Shown here piece by piece: positions 6,098 through 14,142 of a stretch of DNA of 23,053 nucleotides. This DNA is from JBFGCM01 sp041581135 (GTDB lineage: Bacteria > Actinomycetota > Acidimicrobiia > Spongiisociales > UBA5794): NCBI GenBank assembly GCA_041581135.1, contig JBFGCM010000062.1, positions 1 through 23,053 of the forward strand, given 5' to 3'. Every line of letters starts with the position of its first letter. Position 1 is the stretch's first letter. The notes below the pieces were generated by a model, which worked only from the letters and a program-made list of their open reading frames with translations, did no database searches and was not told the origin of the DNA. The translations under genes and the position numbers were made by a program.

Positions 6098-7477
6098 GTG
6101 CGAATCCGCTGGCGACTCGCGTTGTACGGCGCCAGCGTCGTGGCCGCCGCCATGTTCGTCTTCGTGCTGCTCCTGAGTGCCTTGGCCGGGGCCGCCGTCC
6201 CCGAAGACCAGGATCGAGCGCTGTCGGGGTTGGCCGAGCGGACCGTGGCCAGCCTCGACCAAGCCGAGGGTGAGCTGCCTGCGGCCCCACTCATCACCGT
6301 TGAGGCGGAGTCGGCTACCGATCCGTTCGTGACGATCGTCGCCGATGACGGGTCTGTGCGGTATTCGACCGGCATCGTCGACGACGCGCCGCTCCGGGTG
6401 CCGGCTGCCGTGGTGGTCGAGGCCCTCCTCACCGGCGAATCGGCGGCCACCCTCATCGCCGGGAGCACCGAGGTCCGAGTCCAGGCTCGGGCGTGGGATC
6501 CGCCCGATGGCAGGGAGCCGTTGGTGGCGGTGGCCGCCCAATCGACCGCGTTCACCGAACAGCAGATTGCGGGGGTGCGTGCGCTGGCCGTGTTCGCCGC
6601 GATCGTGACCCTCATCGCAGCAGCGGTCGTCAGCTGGTTGGTGGCGGGAAGAGCCCTGCGTCCCCTGCGCCGGCTGGCGGAGACCACCGACGACATCGCC
6701 GCCACCGGTGACTTGTCACGACGGCTCCAGCCCGAGCGGTCCAAGGACGAAGTCGGAGCGCTGACCACCAGCTTCAATCGCATGCTCGACGAGCTGCAGC
6801 GCTCGCAAAGGCGCCTTGCGGACGCACTGGACCAGCAGCGCAGGTTCGTCGCAGACGCTTCCCACGAGCTGCGCAGCCCACTCACCACGATTCGCTCCAA
6901 CGCCGGCTTCCTCATCGATCGATCGGACGCCGATCAAACGGACCGCGACGAAGCGCTCGCCGACATCGCGACCGAAGCCGAGCGGATGACGCGCCTGGTG
7001 GACGATCTGCTGATCCTGGCCCGAGCCGACAGCGACCGGCTGAACGAACTCCGACCACTCGACATGGAAAGCCTCCTCATCGACGCCATCCGCCGGGCCG
7101 AGCGTGCCGGCAGGCCCGTGGAGGTGCACACTTCGGGTCCCGTGGAGGTGATGGGCGATCCCGATGCCCTCGACCGCCTCGTACAGATCGTCGTGGACAA
7201 CGCCCACAAACACGGGGCGGCTCCGGTGGCGGCCACGCTGTCGCAGTCCGATGGCAACGCCGTGCTGGTGATCCGGGACGAGGGGCCTGGGATCCCGCCT
7301 GCTGACGTCGAGCATGTGTTCGATCGGTTCCACCGGGTCGATTCAGCCCGTAGCCCCGCAGGCAGCGGGCTCGGGCTGGCGATCGCACGCGAGATCGTCG
7401 CAGGCCACGGTGGACAGATCCGAGCGGACAACGCCGACGGGGCGGTGTTCACGGTGACGATTCCCGCCATCGAGTAG
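6098..7477 (+). CDS. Two-component sensor histidine kinase (HAMP, HisKA, HATPase_c)
   Basis: A 459-residue membrane kinase partnered with the preceding regulator. A first membrane helix (about 8-33) and a second (about 159-183) flank an extracytoplasmic sensor of about 125 residues with no recognised ligand-binding signature. A HAMP linker follows (about 184-237). The HisKA helix carries FVADASHELRSPLTTIRSN with phospho-acceptor His256. The ATPase domain has the N box VVDNAHKHG (Asn368), G1 DEGPGIP (394-400), the F-box-like FDRFHR (408-413) and G2 GSGLGLAI (422-429), so it should be active. The GTG start at 6098 is chosen because it follows the regulator stop by 2 bases and begins the basic residues of the first helix; the frame is open far upstream but only as a shadow of the regulator. 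Confidence 0.95.
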   Translation: MRIRWRLALYGASVVAAAMFVFVLLLSALAGAAVPEDQDRALSGLAERTVASLDQAEGELPAAPLITVEAESATDPFVTIVADDGSVRYSTGIVDDAPLRVPAAVVVEALLTGESAATLIAGSTEVRVQARAWDPPDGREPLVAVAAQSTAFTEQQIAGVRALAVFAAIVTLIAAAVVSWLVAGRALRPLRRLAETTDDIAATGDLSRRLQPERSKDEVGALTTSFNRMLDELQRSQRRLADALDQQRRFVADASHELRSPLTTIRSNAGFLIDRSDADQTDRDEALADIATEAERMTRLVDDLLILARADSDRLNELRPLDMESLLIDAIRRAERAGRPVEVHTSGPVEVMGDPDALDRLVQIVVDNAHKHGAAPVAATLSQSDGNAVLVIRDEGPGIPPADVEHVFDRFHRVDSARSPAGSGLGLAIAREIVAGHGGQIRADNADGAVFTVTIPAIE

Positions 7478-7482
7478 CGGGT

Positions 7483-7498
7483 TCTCACCGAGCTCTCA
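7483..7498 (+). promoter_or_regulatory. Second TCTCA-N6-TCTCA direct repeat after the kinase gene
   Basis: It matches the repeat at 5363-5378 at 14 of 16 positions, including CGA and C in the middle of the spacer, with the same 11-base phase. It lies in the 66-base gap between the kinase and the small membrane protein, 45 bases before that ATG. This suggests that the phosphorylated regulator separately controls the two downstream membrane genes. Confidence 0.6.
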
Positions 7499-7543
7499 TC
7501 TACCCCCCATCTGCGCCTCACCGGCAGGATCGACGCTGGTGAC

Positions 7544-7987
7544 ATGGACAACGACAACGACAACGACAACGGGCTCATACCCGTGGTGGTGGCGGTGGTA
7601 CTGGTGCAGGCGGGAATCGCGCTACTGGCCCTCATCGAGGTGATCCTCGTGTCGGCATTCGGGTTCGGGCAACCGGGACTGCCGCTGCTCGCCACGCTCG
7701 CCGGAGCCGTGACGATGCTGTACCTCGCACGGGCCGTTCGGCGCCGTCGACCCCGCGCTCGTCGCCTGTTGCTGGCGGCCGAGGTGCTGATGATCACGAT
7801 CGGAGTCGCATCCACAGGTCTGGCCCTTCTCATGACCGGACGCCCGATCGAGCTGGTGCCGGCGATGACGCATTTCGTGATGCCGGTGGCAGTCATCTGG
7901 CTGCTGCGCCGCCCCGAGGTACGGGCCGAGTTCCCCCGGCGCCGGCGTGGCGAGATGCCGGCGCCGCTGGTGATGGAGGCCTCGTGA
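7544..7987 (+). CDS. Small four-helix membrane protein, function unknown
   Basis: A 147-residue integral membrane protein with about four hydrophobic segments (approximately 11-38, 43-62, 74-98 and 104-121), separated by a strongly basic loop ARAVRRRRPRARRLLLAAE and ending in a basic, then proline-containing tail. The first residues are MDNDNDNDNG, encoded by four copies of GACAAC in a row. I recognise no family. It follows the two-component genes with a copy of their putative operator in between, and its stop overlaps the GTG of the next gene (GTGA), so the two products are probably made together and may act together. The ATG at 7544 has only a weak upstream Shine-Dalgarno sequence. Confidence 0.7.
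   Translation: MDNDNDNDNGLIPVVVAVVLVQAGIALLALIEVILVSAFGFGQPGLPLLATLAGAVTMLYLARAVRRRRPRARRLLLAAEVLMITIGVASTGLALLMTGRPIELVPAMTHFVMPVAVIWLLRRPEVRAEFPRRRRGEMPAPLVMEAS
7547..7570 (+). repeat. (GACAAC)4 tandem hexanucleotide repeat inside a start region
   Basis: Four exact copies of GACAAC directly after the ATG encode Asp-Asn pairs. A change in copy number would be in frame and alter only the length of the polar N-terminus. Confidence 0.9.
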
Positions 7988-9180
7988 CCCGTGTGCTGGC
8001 GCATTCCGAGACACCCCTGACTCGCGGCCTCGACGAGTACATCGGCAGCCCCATGTATGCAGTCCTGCCCGAACACGGCATGGCGCTCCTCGGGTTCTTC
8101 GGCCTGCTCGTCGCCACCTGGTGGGTGCGGCGCCGGGCTCGCCGGGACGCCCTTCGGCCCGACGGCACGATGGCAGCGTGGCTCCGCCTCGCCCCCGAGC
8201 ACCGCTTCCTGGCCTGGCTGCTCACGGCATCTGCCGTCATCCATCTCGGCTTGACGCTTGGGCACGAGCCGTCCGGCCTCACCCTGTTGTATGCGATCGC
8301 CGGGGTCGCCTTCGCCCGGGTCGCCCGGCGACTCGTCGCCGGCAGGCCATGGCGGCGGTGGACGCGGCTGATCTTGGTCGGATCGCTCCTCGGGTACGCC
8401 GTCTCGTCGATGGCGGGCGGTTCCCCGGACCAGGTGGGTATGTCGACCAAGCTCATCGAATTGACGGCATTGGCCATCGCTGCCACTCCACTCCGCCCCG
8501 GGCGATGGCGGCGACTGGCGGCATCCACGGGCACCGTCCTCGCGGTGGCCGTGGTGGGCATCGGGGCCTGGATCGGCGCGCTGGGTGCAGGGGAGGGCGG
8601 CCACCACCACGGCGAGGTGCCCCCTCCTGGCGTCTTGCTACCTGTCGGCGACGATCGCCCGGCAACGGCGCAGGAGCGCGCCGCCGCAGAGGCGCTCCAC
8701 GCCGCCACGGTGACAGCGCTCTCCCGGTGGCACGACCCCGCGGCGGCGGCCGCCGACGGGTTCCAGACGGACGGCATCAGGGGTCTCGACTTCCACGCCC
8801 CCAATCCCCGGTTCCAGAACGACGGTGTGGTGCTGGATCCCAGCCGGCCCGAGCACCTCGTCTACGCACTGGGACCGGACGGTCCCGTCTTGATCGGCGC
8901 AATGTTCGAGATGGAAGGCATCGGTGTGGCCGGCCCGGCGGTGGGCGGCCCCATGACGGTGTGGCATGCCCACGACCACATCTGTGTCACGCCGGCCCCT
9001 CCGAGCATCGCCGGCCTGGTGTCCCCGTATGGCGCTTGCCCCTTGGGGGCCATCGCCGTGCCGATCACCCACGAGATGCTGCACGTGTGGGTGGTGCCGG
9101 AGGCCCCCGAGGAGTTCGGCGACCTGGACGAGGGCTGGCTCCGGGCCTACCTCAACGGGGAACTTCGGGCCGGCGGCTAG
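7984..9180 (+). CDS. Polytopic membrane protein with C-terminal His/Cys-rich exported domain, function unknown
   Basis: A 398-residue protein in two parts. Residues 1-202 contain about five to six hydrophobic segments (near 27-48, 75-93, 97-113, 127-146, 155-172 and 181-202). A short linker with HHH at 207-209 leads to a soluble domain (about 220-398) that probably lies outside the membrane. That domain has the stretches GLDFHAPNPRFQNDGVVLDPSRPEHLVYAL and WHAHDHIC (His328, His330, His332, Cys334), and later ITHEMLHVWV (His363, His367). These recall small exported actinobacterial proteins with a WHxHxxxC core, for which I know no assigned function. Metal binding is a reasonable inference from the clustered His and Cys. 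The GTG start overlaps the previous stop by four bases. The last 29 bases overlap the convergent permease gene. Confidence 0.7.
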   Translation: MTRVLAHSETPLTRGLDEYIGSPMYAVLPEHGMALLGFFGLLVATWWVRRRARRDALRPDGTMAAWLRLAPEHRFLAWLLTASAVIHLGLTLGHEPSGLTLLYAIAGVAFARVARRLVAGRPWRRWTRLILVGSLLGYAVSSMAGGSPDQVGMSTKLIELTALAIAATPLRPGRWRRLAASTGTVLAVAVVGIGAWIGALGAGEGGHHHGEVPPPGVLLPVGDDRPATAQERAAAEALHAATVTALSRWHDPAAAAADGFQTDGIRGLDFHAPNPRFQNDGVVLDPSRPEHLVYALGPDGPVLIGAMFEMEGIGVAGPAVGGPMTVWHAHDHICVTPAPPSIAGLVSPYGACPLGAIAVPITHEMLHVWVVPEAPEEFGDLDEGWLRAYLNGELRAGG

Positions 9181-10183
9181 GGCGACCGTGCAGACCGACG
9201 TGGCGATGCCGGTAGGCCAGCATCCACCAGAACCACACGAAGCACACCGCGACCGCCGCCATCGTCACCGACATCGCCCGGGCATCGATCGGCACCAACC
9301 ACAGTGTGGTGACCAGCTCGATGCTGATGAGCGTGAGGAGCAGGGTGATGATGTGATCGCGCCGAGCGTGCGAGGCGACATACGCACCGAACGGCGCTCC
9401 GATCACCACGATGGGCACCGCCACCAGCCAGTAGTCGAACGCAATCCCGATGTCATGCACCACCAGCCCGTGGAGCGCGAACCCGACGACCGAGTTGATG
9501 CCCATGATGATGACCGTGGTGGGGGTGCTGACCTTCTCGTTGATGCCGAGCGCCAGCGTGAGCACGATGAAGGTGAGCATGTCGATGCCCGAGCCCGTGT
9601 TGGCGGCAAATGTCCCCCCGAACACGCCGGCGACCACGAACACGGTGCGCCGGGCAGGGTTCCATGCATCGAGCTGCTGGAGCGGCTCCCACTTGAGCCA
9701 CCAGCGCGACAACGCCATGGCGATACCGAACACCACGGTGACGAATGTGAAGAGGATCTTCGAGTAGGGGGAGCCGACCGTGATCCAGAACGTGCCGATG
9801 AACTGACCGGCGACGCCACCAAGCGAGACCCAGCCGATCACCCGTGGCAGGATCGGCGTGCGTCGGATCACGATGACGAGCCCGGCCATGGTCATGCCGA
9901 CGGCCTGGATCATGAGCCCGAACGTTCTGGCATCCGTCGGCGGGATGTCCAGCACCTTGGTGAAGACCGGAAAAGCCACGGCGGCGCCACCCTCGGCGGT
10001 GGCACCCGCCACGAACGACCCGAGAGTCATGGTCACCGAGACCGGCCAGAACTCCGAAAAGCGCCACCAACCGTCGGTGATCGCCATGTAGCTGAACCAG
10101 GTCAGCCAGACGACGCCGACTGCCGCCGGATACACCCAATTGCGAACATCGCGCCGGGACGGCGCAAGATCTACCCCCTGCAT
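9152..10183 (-). CDS. TauE/SafE (TSUP) family membrane permease
   Basis: A membrane protein of 343 residues with about eight to nine hydrophobic segments and family features: the N-terminal repeat SFVAGATAEGGAAVAFPVFTKVL and its counterpart FGGTFAANTGSGIDMLTFIVLTLALGI in the second half, the paired glycine-rich repeats of the TSUP fold. Members export or import sulfite, sulfoacetate, taurine-derived or other organosulfur anions; the substrate here cannot be told. Neighbours are not sulfur genes. An ATG at 10192 abuts the GGGGGA purine run directly, whereas the ATG at 10183 lies 9 bases after it, so I prefer 10183 (product beginning MQGVDLAPSRRDV). The 3' end overlaps the convergent gene by 29 bases. 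It is divergent from the split-barrel gene at 10337. Confidence 0.9.
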   Translation of the reverse strand: MQGVDLAPSRRDVRNWVYPAAVGVVWLTWFSYMAITDGWWRFSEFWPVSVTMTLGSFVAGATAEGGAAVAFPVFTKVLDIPPTDARTFGLMIQAVGMTMAGLVIVIRRTPILPRVIGWVSLGGVAGQFIGTFWITVGSPYSKILFTFVTVVFGIAMALSRWWLKWEPLQQLDAWNPARRTVFVVAGVFGGTFAANTGSGIDMLTFIVLTLALGINEKVSTPTTVIIMGINSVVGFALHGLVVHDIGIAFDYWLVAVPIVVIGAPFGAYVASHARRDHIITLLLTLISIELVTTLWLVPIDARAMSVTMAAVAVCFVWFWWMLAYRHRHVGLHGRPSRRPEVPR

Positions 10184-10308
10184 ATCCAGCATTCCCCCGA
10201 AGTCGTGATGGCCTGATTGTCCACTCTACGGCCCTTTCGTCAAGAGCCAATTCCGGCAGTGCCGCGCTCGCCATACTCGAGGACATCGATCCGAGCTCCT
10301 CCCGGGGC

Positions 10309-10314
10309 TAGGTT
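10309..10314 (+). promoter_or_regulatory. Putative -10 box for the second split-barrel gene
   Basis: TAGGTT in the context GCTAGGTTGG closely resembles the aceE -10 context GCTAGATTGG at 21951. Here the start codon is 22 bases further on and preceded by AGAAGGGA at 10323-10330, so this transcript would have a short leader with a Shine-Dalgarno sequence. No convincing -35 is visible. Confidence 0.4.
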
Positions 10315-10336
10315 GGCGGACCAGAAGGGAGCACCG

Positions 10337-10783
10337 ATGGCGACCATGGACGATGTCAGGCGGACCGCGGCGGCGAACCAGGGCCTCGCCGTGGTGTCGA
10401 CGCTGCGCCCCGACGGCACCGTGCACTCGACCGTGGTCAACGCCGGCGTCATGCCGCATCCGGTGCTGGACAATGACGTGGTCGCCATGGTCATCCGGGG
10501 CGACGCGTGGAAGCGCCGGCTGCTGCGGGACGCCGGCCGCGCCAGCGTCGTGCTCCGGCACGGGTGGGAGTGGGCAGGCGTAGAGGGGCCGGTCGACATC
10601 ATCGGACCCGACGATCCGTTCGAGGGATTCGACCCGTCCGCGCTGCCCCGCCTGCTGCGCGACATCTTCACTGCCGCCGGGGGTACCCACGACGATTGGG
10701 CCGAGTACGACCGGGTGATGGCCGGGGAACGGCGCGCCGGGGTGTTCGTCCATCCCGATCGCATCCTGGGAAGCTCCGGCTGA
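10337..10783 (+). CDS. F420/FMN-dependent split-barrel (PPOX-type) oxidoreductase
   Basis: A 148-residue protein of the pyridoxamine-phosphate-oxidase-like superfamily, closest in style to the Rv1155-like F420-binding enzymes of actinobacteria. MATMDDVRRTAAANQGLAVVSTLRPDGTVHSTVVNAGVMPHPVLDNDVVAMVIRGDAWKRRLLRDAGRASVVLRHGWEWAGVEGPVDII shows the first barrel strands, the RPDGTVHSTVV turn and the KRRLLRDAGRASV cofactor-phosphate segment. Such enzymes use reduced F420 or FMN; the substrate is unknown. The frame opens 40 codons upstream, but the ATG at 10337 has the Shine-Dalgarno sequence AGAAGGGA at 7-14 bases and begins the family domain. The EamA gene follows after 20 bases and may be co-transcribed. 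Confidence 0.85.
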   Translation: MATMDDVRRTAAANQGLAVVSTLRPDGTVHSTVVNAGVMPHPVLDNDVVAMVIRGDAWKRRLLRDAGRASVVLRHGWEWAGVEGPVDIIGPDDPFEGFDPSALPRLLRDIFTAAGGTHDDWAEYDRVMAGERRAGVFVHPDRILGSSG

Positions 10784-10803
10784 GCCGGGTCCGCCACCAA
10801 GGC

Positions 10804-11694
10804 ATGGGGGCGTCGCTCGCCATCCTGGCCGCCTCCCTGGGTTGGGGACTCGCCGGAGTGGGTACCCGGTTCGTGTTCGGGGAGGGCGCCACCACGTTCA
10901 CGGTGGTGCTCGCGCGCACCGGCGTCGCCACCGCCGCAGTTGCGGCCTATGTGGTGGCGACCCGTACCGAGATGACCTGGGCGGCATGGCGCGACGGGTT
11001 GATCATCGGGATCCCGCGCATCGGCATCGCTCCTGCCTTCTTCATCGGCTCCCTCAACTACGTGTCTGCCGGTGTCGAGGGGTTGTTCATCACGCTGATC
11101 CCGGTGATCACCTCGGTGATGGCGTTCTTCGCCATCGGCGAGCACCTCGACCGCAACCAGATCATCGGCCTGGCGCTAGGCCTGGCCGGCACCGGTCTGT
11201 TGGTGGTGGCGGGCGAATCCGGTATCGCCGATGGCAGCGGCGACGTGGTGACGGGAGGTCTCCTTGCGTTCGGCGGCGTCTTCTTCGGATCCGTGAGCGG
11301 TGTGTTGGGACGCATCTACGCGCCACGCCACTCCACCGCGGCGCTGTCGCTGCCGATGTTCCTGGTCGGCGTCGCCATGGTCTCGGTCATCGGCTTCGGC
11401 GCCGGTGACATCGCCTTCGCCGCAGTCACCCCTGTGTCGTGGTGGGTGCTCGTGGCGTTGGGACTCTTCAGCACACTGCTCCCGTTCGTGGCGACCCTCT
11501 ATGCGGCGGCGCACATGACGGCCGCCAAGGTGGCCTTGACCGGCTATCTGGCGCCGGTCGTCGGTGTGGTTGCCGGGGCGGTGCTGCTCGGCGAGGTGAT
11601 CACCGGGCCCATCGTGATCGGCGGGTCGCTCGCTCTGGCGGGTGTGGCGATGGTGGGACGATCGACCCGGCAACCGCCCGATCTGGTGGAGTGA
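10804..11694 (+). CDS. EamA-type (DMT superfamily) transporter
   Basis: A 296-residue membrane protein with ten predicted hydrophobic segments arranged as two five-helix EamA repeats. The first repeat begins MGASLAILAASLGWGLAGVGTRFVF and ends VAFFAIGEHLDRNQIIGLALGLAGTGLLVV (GEHLDRNQIIGLALGLAG is the characteristic helix-4/5 link). The second begins GGLLAFGGVFFGSVSGVLGRIYA and ends AAVLLGEVITGPIVIGGSLALAGVAMV. Family members move amino acids, nucleosides or other metabolites, mostly outward. The frame is open upstream as a shadow of the split-barrel gene; the ATG at 10804 starts the first membrane helix, although no good Shine-Dalgarno sequence precedes it. Its stop is 18 bases from the end of the convergent ABC permease, with no terminator between. 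Confidence 0.9.
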   Translation: MGASLAILAASLGWGLAGVGTRFVFGEGATTFTVVLARTGVATAAVAAYVVATRTEMTWAAWRDGLIIGIPRIGIAPAFFIGSLNYVSAGVEGLFITLIPVITSVMAFFAIGEHLDRNQIIGLALGLAGTGLLVVAGESGIADGSGDVVTGGLLAFGGVFFGSVSGVLGRIYAPRHSTAALSLPMFLVGVAMVSVIGFGAGDIAFAAVTPVSWWVLVALGLFSTLLPFVATLYAAAHMTAAKVALTGYLAPVVGVVAGAVLLGEVITGPIVIGGSLALAGVAMVGRSTRQPPDLVE

Positions 11695-11712
11695 GCGTTC
11701 ACCGCGACGACG

Positions 11713-14133
11713 TCACTCCATGAGGCGAAGCGTGCCGGGCACATCCATGCGCCGCATGCGCCGGTACGTGAACAAGGGCGCAGCCGCGGTCGCCACGATG
11801 CCCATCACCAGCACCGCGGCGGCGGTGCTCGGCTTCAACACCACATGTAGCTGGAAGTCGGGCAGCGTCTCTGGCAGGAGCACCTGCGTCATCCACCACA
11901 CCAACGCCGCACCACCGGCGGCGCCCATGGCGGTGGCGATCACGCCGACCGCAAAGCTCTCGGTCATGGCGATGCGCAGCGCGGTCCTCACCTTGACGCC
12001 AAAGGCGAACATCGTGGCGTGGTCACGGGCACGGGCATCCAGATTGATCGCCGCCGTGTTGAAGGCGATCAACAATGCGAGCAGGAGGATCGCGACCACC
12101 ATCACCTGGATGATGCCCAACATCTGGTCGAACGCGTTCCTCACCGCCTCCATGACCGCAGTGACCGACTGCACGCTGGCTGCGGAGTCGACGTCAAACA
12201 GTTCCTGCTGCACCGCCTCGGTCGTGGCACCCGGAGTCGGGAGCACGTTGAGGCCGTTCGCCAGACCCTCGAGGCCGAAGAGCCCGGAACTGCCGATGTC
12301 CATGTAGAGGAAGCCCCGCACCGGGTTGGGGTGTAGGGCCACCACGACGATCTCACTGTCCACGAAGGCATATGACGTCAGGCCGGTGCGGCGCGGATGG
12401 TGGAACGTGACGGTGTCCCCGACGGTGACCCCGAGATCGGCAGCGGCCTTCTCGGACAACAGGACTCCGAGCTCATCGGTCAAGGCACCCGCAGACACGC
12501 TCGGAGCCCACATGCCGCCGTCGAGGTCCGCCAGCTCGACGATCACGTCGATGTCGTCACCGCCGCGGTCCACGGACGCCACCACGCGTAGCACGGGTTC
12601 GACCTCAGCCACTGAGGCGGCGTCCTCGATTGCTTGTACCGCCGGTGAGCCGATCGGGTAGAAGCCGTCGAGCGTGACCGCGATCCGATCCGGCCGGGTG
12701 CCGTTGGCTTCGACCTCGGCGACGTCCACTGCATCGAACACCGAATCCATGATCCCGAGGAACCCGACCAGCACGGTCATTGCCGCAGCGATGCCCAGAA
12801 TCGTCAGCACGGTTCGGCGAGGGGCGCGACGCAGGTTGCGCAGCGGCATCGCCCGGAAGGTGTTGGTCGTGGCGTGCCGGGCCTTGGGCGACGCCGCCTC
12901 CTTGGCGACCAGATGGGTCGGCTTGATGGCGGCGATGGGCGCCACGCGAACCGCCCGCCAGACGGGGATGGCGCTGGCACCGAACGGGACGAGCAACCCG
13001 ACGACCGCCACCCCGGCGAACACGCCTGTCTGAAACGGCGTCTCCCACACCGGCAGCGGCACGATGCTCTGGAACACGGCAGCCATCGCGTTCCCGATGA
13101 GCGTCCCGATGACCACGCCGAAGATCACACCGAGCACTGCGATCTGAACGCTCACCAACAGCGGCCGAATGGCGAGAACCCGGGGCCGGACGCCGATGGC
13201 CATTCCGATACCGATCTCCCGACGTTGCTGCTCGGCAAGGCGGTGGATCAGGTTGAAGGCGGCACCCACTGCGCCGGCGAACAGCAGGAAGGCAAGCACG
13301 TTGAACATGGCCTGGTCCTGGTCCACGTCGGTGGTGAGCGCGCTGTACGAGAGATTGTCGTCCCGAGTGGCCACCGTTGCCCCGAGGCCGGCGCGCGCCA
13401 GCGCAGCCTCGAGCTCCTGCTGGATCGCATCCCGGTCGGCGGTGTCGGTGATGGTGAGCACGAGGTTGTTGACCCGACTGGGCAGACCGGCGACCTCTTG
13501 CGCGGTCTCCAGCGTGGTGAAGATGGCGGCGTAGGTCGCCTCGGACATGAACATCTCGCCTTCAGGGGCGACGGCGAAGTACTCGGGTGTGGTCACCTGA
13601 CCCACATAGGCCAGCTCACGGTCACCGCTGATCGCCAGCTCACCTGTGCCGGGCAACCCGTAGAACAGGGCGAACGAACGCTCCACCATCACCACCGGTT
13701 CACCGGCGTCCGCCGCGGTCAACGCTCGCCCCGTGAACGCGTGAAAGGCATTGACCTGCGGACCTCCCTCTCTGAAGTCCGCACCGGTCACCTGGCCTCG
13801 CACGAGGATCGTCTCGTCGCCGAATGAGGCGTCGACCTGAGTCGGGAAGATGAGGCGCTCCTCGGCTGCGACCACGTCTTCCTGGCTGGCGATGTCGGCC
13901 AGCACCGCAGCCAGTGCCGATTCGGGTGCCGTGCTCCCTGTTGCAAGGTCGACCCGGAGGTCGTACATGGCCAGTTGGCGGTAGCTGACGTCGTAGGACA
14001 CTCGCCGCCACTCTGCGGTCGATGTCAGTCCGGCATAGCCGCCCGTTCCGATGCCGATGACGACGGCGATCGCCAGCACCTTGGCCCAGTGCGCCCGGAG
14101 GTCACGCCATGACCATCGCAACAACAGCATCAT
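11713..14133 (-). CDS. ABC transporter permease with two FtsX modules (MacB/LolC-like)
   Basis: An 806-residue permease built of two similar halves. Each has one N-terminal membrane helix (about 18-38 and 441-463), a large extracytoplasmic domain and a three-helix FtsX core (about 275-400 and 670-795). The cores include FLLFAGAVGAAFNLIHRLAEQQRREIGIGMAIG and ILLLALLIAFNTAAINLDARARDHATMFAFGV, the hallmark FtsX helix and coupling helix. Such type VII permeases do not transport through the membrane in the usual sense. They extrude or pull on lipoproteins, peptides or envelope enzymes using ATP hydrolysed by the partner. GGAGG of its ribosome binding site overlaps the stop region of the ATPase gene, 9 bases upstream, so the two are coupled. 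Substrate unknown; the surface-protein gene upstream hints at an envelope role. Confidence 0.92.
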   Translation of the reverse strand: MMLLLRWSWRDLRAHWAKVLAIAVVIGIGTGGYAGLTSTAEWRRVSYDVSYRQLAMYDLRVDLATGSTAPESALAAVLADIASQEDVVAAEERLIFPTQVDASFGDETILVRGQVTGADFREGGPQVNAFHAFTGRALTAADAGEPVVMVERSFALFYGLPGTGELAISGDRELAYVGQVTTPEYFAVAPEGEMFMSEATYAAIFTTLETAQEVAGLPSRVNNLVLTITDTADRDAIQQELEAALARAGLGATVATRDDNLSYSALTTDVDQDQAMFNVLAFLLFAGAVGAAFNLIHRLAEQQRREIGIGMAIGVRPRVLAIRPLLVSVQIAVLGVIFGVVIGTLIGNAMAAVFQSIVPLPVWETPFQTGVFAGVAVVGLLVPFGASAIPVWRAVRVAPIAAIKPTHLVAKEAASPKARHATTNTFRAMPLRNLRRAPRRTVLTILGIAAAMTVLVGFLGIMDSVFDAVDVAEVEANGTRPDRIAVTLDGFYPIGSPAVQAIEDAASVAEVEPVLRVVASVDRGGDDIDVIVELADLDGGMWAPSVSAGALTDELGVLLSEKAAADLGVTVGDTVTFHHPRRTGLTSYAFVDSEIVVVALHPNPVRGFLYMDIGSSGLFGLEGLANGLNVLPTPGATTEAVQQELFDVDSAASVQSVTAVMEAVRNAFDQMLGIIQVMVVAILLLALLIAFNTAAINLDARARDHATMFAFGVKVRTALRIAMTESFAVGVIATAMGAAGGAALVWWMTQVLLPETLPDFQLHVVLKPSTAAAVLVMGIVATAAAPLFTYRRMRRMDVPGTLRLME

Positions 14134-14142
14134 GCGCCCCTC

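Noticed and set aside
8966..10216. Long + strand frame rich in His, Asp and Arg opposite the TSUP gene
   Set aside because: It is an antisense shadow of a clear multi-helix permease; its composition is the mirror of codon bias and it has no domain-like sequence.
12874..13827. + strand frame opposite the FtsX permease
   Set aside because: Shadow of a convincing permease with coupled ATPase; no start signal or family features.
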